From contig CANQAO010000035.1 of assembly GCA_947589375.1 (NCBI GenBank), positions 1 through 10,100 on the forward strand: 10,100 nt of DNA, read 5' to 3'. Of this stretch, positions 5,236 to 10,100 are shown piece after piece (the first letter of the stretch is position 1; the number at the start of each line of letters is the position of its first letter). The stretch is from an uncultured Bacilli bacterium (GTDB lineage Bacteria; Bacillota_I; Bacilli_A; RF39; UBA660). A program made the translations under genes and the position numbers. Under the pieces are notes generated by a model. The model was given only the letters and a program-made list of their open reading frames with translations. It was not told the DNA's origin and ran no database searches.

Positions 5236-6387
5236 ATGAAAAAGTTGTTAGTATTATTAGTGTTTAGTACCTTATGCATTTTACCAGTTAAAGCTGAAGA
5301 ATTAAAACTGGCGGAAAATGCTAAATCAGCAATTTTAATAGAAGCTAGTACGGGTAAAGTATTATTTGAAAAAAATGCTGATGAAAAATTAGTACCGGCT
5401 AGTATGACAAAAATGATGAGTATGCTTTTAATTATTGAAAATATTGAAAATGGCGTTTTAAAATGGGATCAACAAATTACGGTGAGTGAAAATGCTTCTA
5501 GTATGGGTGGTAGCCAAATTTTATTAGAAACTGGCGAAAAAATGAGTGTGGAAGATTTATTTAAAGGCGTCGCTATTGCCAGTGGTAATGATGCTGTGGT
5601 AGCTTTGGGCGAAGCCATTGCTGGCACGGAATCTGGTTTTGTCGATATGATGAACAAAAGAGCTAAAGGATTAAACTTAAAAAATACAAATTTTAAAACC
5701 CCGCATGGTTTAGATACAGCTAATCATTATTCTAGTGCGCGAGACATGTCGATTATTGCGAGAGAACTAGTTAAACATTCCAAAGTTTTAAAATATACTT
5801 CCGTTTATGAAGATTATTTAAGAGAAAATACTGACCGCAAAATTTGGTTAGTTAATACTAACCGGTTAGTGAGGTTCTATGACGGCGTTGATGGGCTAAA
5901 AACCGGCTATACCGAAGAAGCTGGTTACTGTTTAACGGCAACAGCTAAAAAAGATGGCATGCGCATTATTGCCGTCGTAATGGGGGAACCAGATAGTAAA
6001 ACCCGAAACAAAGAAATTAGTGAAATGTTAGATTATTCTTTTGCCCAATATAAAGTAGAAAATTTGCTTAACCATAATTCGTCGATTGGGAAATATGAAG
6101 TATCGAAAGCTAAAGATAAATATATTAATGTTGTCCCTAAAGATGATGCCACTATTTTAAAGAAAAAAAGTGAAAAAAATGGCAATGCTACTTATGAAGT
6201 TACATTAAAAGATTTAAAAGCCCCAATAAAAAAAGGTGAAGCCATTGGGAAACTTAAAATTAAAGAAAATGGCAAATATATAAGGACCATTGATTTAACG
6301 ACGACTAAAGATATCAAAAAAGCGAGTATGGGTGAGCTTTATTTAAGATATTTAACGGATATTGTTACTGGTGATATTACAATTTAG
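5236..6387 (+). CDS. dacF: D-alanyl-D-alanine carboxypeptidase (serine-type low-molecular-weight PBP, DacF/DacA type)
   Basis: This class removes the terminal D-Ala from peptidoglycan stem peptides outside the cell membrane. The 383-residue product has a signal peptide with likely cleavage after VKA (residue 20). The penicillin-binding motifs are in order: SMTK with catalytic Ser56 (56-59), SGN (116-118) and KTG (222-224). A second beta-rich domain (about 275-360) matches the PBP5 C-terminal domain, and the last residues could form a short membrane-associating helix. Length fits DacF (about 389 in Bacillus). I name it DacF by size and overall pattern; DacA or DacB type cannot be excluded. In Bacillus dacF is read with spoIIA genes in the forespore; no spoIIA follows here. 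GAGGTG (5226-5231) precedes ATG by 4 nt. A terminator follows at once. Confidence 0.93.
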   Translation: MKKLLVLLVFSTLCILPVKAEELKLAENAKSAILIEASTGKVLFEKNADEKLVPASMTKMMSMLLIIENIENGVLKWDQQITVSENASSMGGSQILLETGEKMSVEDLFKGVAIASGNDAVVALGEAIAGTESGFVDMMNKRAKGLNLKNTNFKTPHGLDTANHYSSARDMSIIARELVKHSKVLKYTSVYEDYLRENTDRKIWLVNTNRLVRFYDGVDGLKTGYTEEAGYCLTATAKKDGMRIIAVVMGEPDSKTRNKEISEMLDYSFAQYKVENLLNHNSSIGKYEVSKAKDKYINVVPKDDATILKKKSEKNGNATYEVTLKDLKAPIKKGEAIGKLKIKENGKYIRTIDLTTTKDIKKASMGELYLRYLTDIVTGDITI

Positions 6388-6416
6388 AGTACATAATGTG
6401 CTCTAATTTTATTTTA
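6385..6416 (+). terminator. Terminator of dacF
   Basis: A 9-bp stem (6385-6393 with 6397-6405, one G-U pair) with a 3-nt loop begins in the stop codon and is followed by a T-rich tract (6407-6416). Confidence 0.8.
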
Positions 6417-6437
6417 AAAATTATATTATGGTAAAAC

Positions 6438-6482
6438 TAGTCACAACCTTAAAAATATGTTATGATATAAGTAAGCGGAGGG
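6438..6482 (+). promoter_or_regulatory. Promoter and ribosome binding site of yqeG-yqeH
   Basis: TAGTCA (6438-6443), 17 bp, TATGAT (6461-6466), then GGAGGG (6477-6482) 5 nt before ATG 6488. Four of six and five of six bases match the sigma-A consensus. Because the promoter lies between ATG 6428 and ATG 6488, the downstream ATG is the start. Confidence 0.6.
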
Positions 6483-6487
6483 ATAAT

Positions 6488-7009
6488 ATGGAAAAATATG
6501 TACCAGATATTTACCAAAAAAGTATTTATACACTTGATTATTCTAAACTGCTAAGTAAAGGCATTAAATGTATTTTGTTTGATATTGATAATACTCTAGC
6601 GCCCATGCATTATACGGAAGTTTCAGATAAAACTAAAGAATTAATTATTAGTCTGAAACAAAAAGGCTTTAAAGTATACTTGTTTTCTAATGGACCGAAA
6701 AGAAGAGTAATATTTTTTGAACAAGCTTTAGGGGTAAAAGGTGTATATTTTGCTTTTAAGCCTTTTCAAAGTAAACTTAAAAAATTCATTAAACAAACGG
6801 GCTTTGCTTTAGAAGAAATTGCTTTAGTAGGTGATCAAATTTTGACGGATGTTTTAGCTGGTAATAAAGTTGGTATTACGACTATTTTAGTGACTCCAGT
6901 TTCGAATAAAGATCATTTACCGACTAAAATTATCCGTTTTTTGGAAAATCGCAAAATGAAAAAATTAAACAAGAAAAATCTGTTTACTAAAGGGGAGTAT
7001 TATGACTAA
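6488..7009 (+). CDS. yqeG: YqeG family HAD IIIA-type phosphatase
   Basis: The 173-residue product matches YqeG in length (172 in Bacillus) and motifs. HAD motif I is FDIDNTL (nucleophile Asp32, Asp34), motif II is FSNGPKRRV (Ser67), motif III Lys is in FKPFQSKL (Lys91), and motif IV is VGDQILTDVLAGN (Asp116, Asp121). The family is related to phosphatidylglycerophosphate phosphatases (GEP4 type), so dephosphorylation of a phospholipid precursor is a reasonable but unproven role. It overlaps yqeH by 8 bp, the conserved yqeG-yqeH pair of Firmicutes, and both are read from the promoter at 6438-6466. The upstream in-frame ATG at 6428 is rejected because it lies before the promoter and lacks a ribosome binding site. 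Confidence 0.93.
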   Translation: MEKYVPDIYQKSIYTLDYSKLLSKGIKCILFDIDNTLAPMHYTEVSDKTKELIISLKQKGFKVYLFSNGPKRRVIFFEQALGVKGVYFAFKPFQSKLKKFIKQTGFALEEIALVGDQILTDVLAGNKVGITTILVTPVSNKDHLPTKIIRFLENRKMKKLNKKNLFTKGEYYD

Positions 7010-7979
7010 ATGTTTAGGCTGTGGTGCGGTTTTACAAAATGAGGATAACACTAAAGAAGGTTACGTTAGTGATTTAACTATGACCTTATGTGAAAGATGT
7101 TTTCGCATTAGAAATTATGGCGAATATAAATCGGCTTTGAAAAACAATGAATATTATTTAAGTATTTTAAAAGATATCGAAAAAACTAATGATTTAGTAG
7201 TCTTAGTGACCGATTTTTTAAATATTGCCAGTTTAAGCGAGTTAAAAATCAGCAATCCTATTTTATTAGTATTAGCTAAAAGAGATTTAATTCCTCGTAA
7301 TTTAGATGAAAATAAGCTACTGTCGAAAATAAAAACTAAGTTAAATGTTATTGATCGTTTAACTGTTGGGAGCCTTAATAATTATAATTTGGATTTATTA
7401 TTATCTAAAATAAATCAATATAAAACTAGTAATAAGGTGTATGTTGCTGGTTATACGAATGCCGGTAAAAGTACTTTAATTAATAAATTAATTAAAAATT
7501 ATAGTGATAATAAACAAGTTATTACGACTAGTATCTTGCCATCGACGACTTTAGATTTAATTGAAGTTAAATTACAAGGTGACTTAACGATTATCGATAC
7601 TCCAGGACTATTAGATGAGGGAAGTATTATTTTAAATGTTACCGAAAAAGCCCTTAAAAAAATTTTACCGAAAAAAGAAATTAAACCGATAGTTTTACAG
7701 ATAAAAACGAATCAAACATTAATTATTGGTGATTTATTTAGACTAGATGTTAAAAAAGGGACTAATTTAATTTTTTATTTATCTAATGCCTTAAAAATCG
7801 AAAGATATTATAATGAAATTACCAAGTTTCAAAATGAATCATGTAGGGCATTTGTGCTGAAAGCTAATTTTGATTTAGTTATTAAAGGTCTCGGATTTAT
7901 TAAAACGACAAATGATACAGAAATAAAAATATACATTTCGGATAAAGTTAAAATTGATATAAGAGAATCATTAATTTGA
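7002..7979 (+). CDS. yqeH: Circularly permuted GTPase YqeH, ribosome biogenesis
   Basis: YqeH is a GTPase needed for 30S subunit assembly. The 325-residue product begins with a zinc finger (Cys4, Cys7, Cys30, Cys33). Its GTPase motifs are permuted, as in the family: G4 (AKRD, 92-95), G5 region (SLN, 124-126), then G1 (GYTNAGKST, 150-158), G2 (STT, 181-183) and G3 (DTPG, 199-202). A C-terminal domain follows, with GLGFIK (296-301) matching the family's conserved GLG segment. It is shorter than Bacillus YqeH (366). The G4 motif has Ala where Asn or Thr is usual, an oddity worth checking. ATG 7002 overlaps yqeG and has AAAGGGGAG ending at 6997, 4 nt upstream. The usual downstream genes (yhbY, nadD) are absent. 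Confidence 0.95.
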   Translation: MTKCLGCGAVLQNEDNTKEGYVSDLTMTLCERCFRIRNYGEYKSALKNNEYYLSILKDIEKTNDLVVLVTDFLNIASLSELKISNPILLVLAKRDLIPRNLDENKLLSKIKTKLNVIDRLTVGSLNNYNLDLLLSKINQYKTSNKVYVAGYTNAGKSTLINKLIKNYSDNKQVITTSILPSTTLDLIEVKLQGDLTIIDTPGLLDEGSIILNVTEKALKKILPKKEIKPIVLQIKTNQTLIIGDLFRLDVKKGTNLIFYLSNALKIERYYNEITKFQNESCRAFVLKANFDLVIKGLGFIKTTNDTEIKIYISDKVKIDIRESLI

Positions 7980-8008
7980 TTCCTTTTTTCTTTACTAAAT
8001 TTGCAGTT

Positions 8009-8032
8009 TATGATAACATTATAGTAGGTGAG
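8009..8032 (+). promoter_or_regulatory. Candidate -10 and ribosome binding site of the HerA-like gene
   Basis: TATGAT (8009-8014) is followed after 11 nt by AGGTGAG (8026-8032), then ATG 8036. I see no convincing -35. The spacing repeats that of other promoters in the window. It supports ATG 8036 over the TTG at 7976 that overlaps yqeH. Confidence 0.4.
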
Positions 8033-8035
8033 AAT

Positions 8036-9811
8036 ATGTTAGGAACAATCATTGGTTTAGAAGAAGATACTATTTTAGTTAAACTTAATATTAATTTAAA
8101 TGAATTTCAAAACTTAGTAAATTTACATGTTGTGATGGAAGATGGCGACAAAATTAATGTTGGTGAAATTACAGATATTAAAGATGGTATTGCCTATGTT
8201 AATTTATTAGGTGAAATTGTTAATAATAAATTTGTCTTTGGGGTGGTTAGAAAACCATCTTTTAGTGCTTCAGTAAAACTAATTTCGAAAGAACGCATTC
8301 CAATGATAATTAGCGTTGATAATTATGAAGAAAAAAAGGATATTTATATTGGAACTAGTCCATTATATGAAGGCGTAAAAATCGGTTTTAATATTAATGA
8401 ATTTTTCGCCAATCACTTTGCTGTATTTGGTTCCACGGGTTCGGGTAAATCTTGGGGTGTGGCTCATTTAATTCAAAGTATTTTCGAAAAACAAAAAGCT
8501 GTAGCTTATCGTGCTAGTATTTTCATCTTTGATGCTTATGGTGAATATCATCAAGCTTTTAAAGACATCAGTCAACGAGCGCCAGAAGTGTCTTTTAAAG
8601 CTTATACGACTAATACTAAATTTAGTGAGTCAGAAATTTTAAAAATCCCGTTATGGTTATTAGATGTCGATGATTTAGCCTTACTTTTAAATGCGGAAAA
8701 AACTACTCAATTACCGATTATTGAAAAGGCTTTGAAACTAGTAAATGTCTTTGCTCGTGATGAGGCGGAGGTTATTAAACAGAAAAATGATATTATCGCT
8801 AGAGCGATTTTAGATATTTTATCTAGTGGTAAATCCTCTTCACAAATTCGGGACCAAATTTTTTCGATTTTATCGTCATATAATACTAAAGATTTGAACT
8901 TAGAATCAGAAATTTATCAACCAGGTTATGTCAGATCCTTAAAGCAATGTTTAATTATCGATGCGACTGGTAAAATTAGAGAAATGGAGTTAATTACTAA
9001 TTTTATTCAATCATTTTTAGATGATTCGATTGAACTTACTTTACCTGATGGTTCATTTAAATATGGATTAGAAGACCTTAAATTAGCTCTCGATTTTGCG
9101 TTAATTTCGGAAGGTTCTTTAAATAGTGAACAAGTATATGATGAAGCTAATACTTTAAAAGTTAGATTACGCACACTTTTAAATAGTGATTATGCAGCTT
9201 ATTTTGATTATCCCGAATATATTAGTGTCGATGATTATATTAAAAGTTTATTATTAGTAGGTAATGGTCGTAAAGCTCAAATTATTAATTTTAATATTAA
9301 TTACGTCGATGATAGATTTGCGAAAACTTTAACTAAAATATATTCAAGATTATTATTCGAATATGCTAAAAATTTAGATAAAAGAGCTTCACTACCATTT
9401 CATATTATCCTAGAAGAAGCCCATAGGTATGTTCAAAATGATAATGATATTAATTTACTCGGTTATAATATTTTTGATCGTATTACTAAAGAGGGTAGAA
9501 AATATGGAGTGTTATTAGGTTTAATTTCGCAAAGACCATCTGATTTATCAGAAACTTCGATTTCACAGTGTAGTAACTTTTTGATTTTTAAAATGTTACA
9601 TCCTAGGGATATAACTTATATAAGAGAAATGGTACCAAATATTACTAATGAAATTGTTAAAAGATTAAGAGTTTTACAACCAGGAAATTGTATTGCTTTC
9701 GGAAGTGCTTTTCAAGTTCCAGTGTTAGTAAGGCTTGATAAACCATCACCGCCACCATCAAGTAGTAGTTGTGATATTAGTGAAAATTGGTTTATCGATC
9801 GTCAAGGTTAA
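8036..9811 (+). CDS. HerA/DUF87-type hexameric ATPase (DNA translocase family)
   Basis: The 591-residue product starts with a small beta-barrel (HAS-barrel-like, about residues 1-90). The RecA/FtsK-HerA ATPase fold follows: Walker A GSTGSGKS (132-139), the HerA-type IFDAYGEY motif (164-171), an all-helical insertion, Walker B IILEEAHR (457-464), EGRKYG (486-491) with a possible arginine finger, and the SQRP sensor (498-501). The tail is Ser/Pro-rich (571-579). HerA proteins are ring-shaped translocases that usually pair with a nuclease: NurA in archaea, or Sir2- and DUF4297-type effectors in bacterial defence systems. No NurA is seen here; the gene 218 bp downstream may be a nuclease. It has its own ribosome binding site and terminator. 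I chose ATG 8036 for the site at 8026-8032. Family call is secure; role is open. Confidence 0.9.
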   Translation: MLGTIIGLEEDTILVKLNINLNEFQNLVNLHVVMEDGDKINVGEITDIKDGIAYVNLLGEIVNNKFVFGVVRKPSFSASVKLISKERIPMIISVDNYEEKKDIYIGTSPLYEGVKIGFNINEFFANHFAVFGSTGSGKSWGVAHLIQSIFEKQKAVAYRASIFIFDAYGEYHQAFKDISQRAPEVSFKAYTTNTKFSESEILKIPLWLLDVDDLALLLNAEKTTQLPIIEKALKLVNVFARDEAEVIKQKNDIIARAILDILSSGKSSSQIRDQIFSILSSYNTKDLNLESEIYQPGYVRSLKQCLIIDATGKIREMELITNFIQSFLDDSIELTLPDGSFKYGLEDLKLALDFALISEGSLNSEQVYDEANTLKVRLRTLLNSDYAAYFDYPEYISVDDYIKSLLLVGNGRKAQIINFNINYVDDRFAKTLTKIYSRLLFEYAKNLDKRASLPFHIILEEAHRYVQNDNDINLLGYNIFDRITKEGRKYGVLLGLISQRPSDLSETSISQCSNFLIFKMLHPRDITYIREMVPNITNEIVKRLRVLQPGNCIAFGSAFQVPVLVRLDKPSPPPSSSSCDISENWFIDRQG

Positions 9812-9845
9812 AACTAATGTGAATTTTATTCGCCTTAGTTTTTTT
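9810..9845 (+). terminator. Terminator of the HerA-like gene
   Basis: An 8-bp stem (9810-9817 with 9835-9842), one mismatch, then a further 6-bp stem (9819-9824 with 9828-9833, one G-U pair) form a long hairpin that begins in the stop codon and ends in a T run (9839-9845). Confidence 0.85.
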
Positions 9846-9880
9846 GTGCCAAAATTGAAAATTTGTAATTTTTTATATGC

Positions 9881-9977
9881 AAAAACAGGAAATTCGCATG
9901 AAAAAATAAACAAAAAAGGAAATTTTAAAAATTTAAAGAAAAAAGAAGGAATTTGCCTTATGTATGCGGTATATTAA
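9881..9977. repeat. A-tract-rich gap with a GGAAATT-like motif at 30-bp intervals
   Basis: The 218-bp gap between the HerA-like gene and the next gene holds no credible ORF. A run of As followed by GGAAATT occurs at 9888 and 9918, and a variant GGAATTT at 9948, each exactly 30 bp apart. A-tracts at about 9881, 9901, 9912, 9927 and 9939 are spaced by roughly one to two helix turns, which suggests curved DNA upstream of the next gene. TTGCCT (9953-9958) and TAAATA (9975-9980), 16 bp apart, may be a weak promoter. Confidence 0.35.
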
Positions 9978-10029
9978 ATATAAGAGGATAAAAAGAGGTT
10001 TAATTTTTATTATGAGAGGAGACTAAGCG

Positions 10030-10100
10030 ATGGTAAAAACAGCTGAACCATATTTTTTAAATAACGATATTATTTTTAAAAATACTTTTAATAAGGAAGA
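10030..10100 (+). CDS. Partial: probable Rpn family nuclease/PD-(D/E)XK transposase-like protein, N-terminus only
   Basis: An ATG at 10030 has a strong AGAGGAGA site (10015-10022) 7 nt upstream and opens a frame that runs off the window. Only 23 residues are visible. Residues 11-20, NNDIIFKNTF, resemble the start of Rpn (recombination-promoting nuclease, PDDEXK_2) proteins, which typically open with NDxxFKxxF. Members are DNA nucleases of about 250-300 residues, often many per genome. None of the catalytic residues is in view, so the family call rests on this one motif. It is separated from the HerA-like gene by a terminator and is probably transcribed on its own. Confidence 0.5.
   Translation, partial: MVKTAEPYFLNNDIIFKNTFNKE

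Noticed and set aside
7976..8035. TTG start of the HerA-like gene overlapping the yqeH stop
   Set aside because: No ribosome binding site, and the extra 20 residues do not resemble a HerA N-terminus. ATG 8036 has AGGTGAG upstream.
9735..9977. 80-codon plus-strand ORF across the end of the HerA-like gene
   Set aside because: It overlaps the end of a secure gene in another frame, runs through its terminator, and has a low-complexity Lys/Phe/Asn composition typical of AT-rich non-coding DNA.
1..10100. CRISPR arrays, tRNA or rRNA genes
   Set aside because: No regularly spaced direct repeats of CRISPR type, and no tRNA-like cloverleaf or rRNA segment that I could recognise on either strand.

Overview
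The window comes from an AT-rich (very roughly 30% GC by eye) low-GC Gram-positive chromosome. TGA is used as a stop (end of yqeH) and TGG codes Trp, so the code is the standard bacterial one and not that of Mycoplasma. A small acid-soluble spore protein gene (sspI) with a sigma-G-like promoter points to an endospore former. TrmB, YtxG/YtxH, DacF-type PBP, YqeG and YqeH are all typical of Bacilli. I read it as a member of the Bacilli outside the classical Bacillaceae (for example an Erysipelotrichia-like or uncultured gut lineage), but cannot place it further.

Layout. 1-196: no secure gene; two adjacent strong hairpins (25-62) at the left edge. 192-447: sspI on the minus strand with its own terminator and a forespore-type promoter. 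561-1112: lemA on the plus strand, converging on a small minus-strand coiled-coil protein gene (1139-1426); the two share a bidirectional terminator. 1575-2201: trmB. 2282-4392: a tightly packed four-gene operon (lipoprotein; acidic disordered protein; DUF948/YtxG-like membrane protein; YtxH-like protein), probably an envelope-associated set, ended by a second bidirectional terminator. 4407-5141: minus-strand class I glutamine amidotransferase-like hydrolase (peptidase C26 type). 5236-6387: D-alanyl-D-alanine carboxypeptidase. 6488-7979: overlapping yqeG-yqeH. 8036-9811: HerA/DUF87-type ATPase with its own terminator. 9846-10029: A-tract-rich gap. 10030-10100: start of a probable Rpn/PD-(D/E)XK nuclease family gene cut by the window end.

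How the genes relate. Most of the window is core chromosomal material: tRNA m7G46 methylation (TrmB), ribosome assembly (YqeH), lipid or phosphate metabolism (YqeG), cell-wall trimming (DacF) and an envelope operon. Two parts are less routine. The four-gene operon contains two proteins I do not recognise. The right end has a HerA-like translocase and a probable nuclease gene where the usual yqeG-yqeH neighbours (yhbY, nadD, yqeK, rsfS) would be expected. Several predicted promoters sit only 10-12 nt before the Shine-Dalgarno sequence, so leaders of 10-18 nt seem to be common here. I did not find a convincing wholly new system; the operon at 2282-4392 and the HerA/Rpn end are the best candidates for follow-up.
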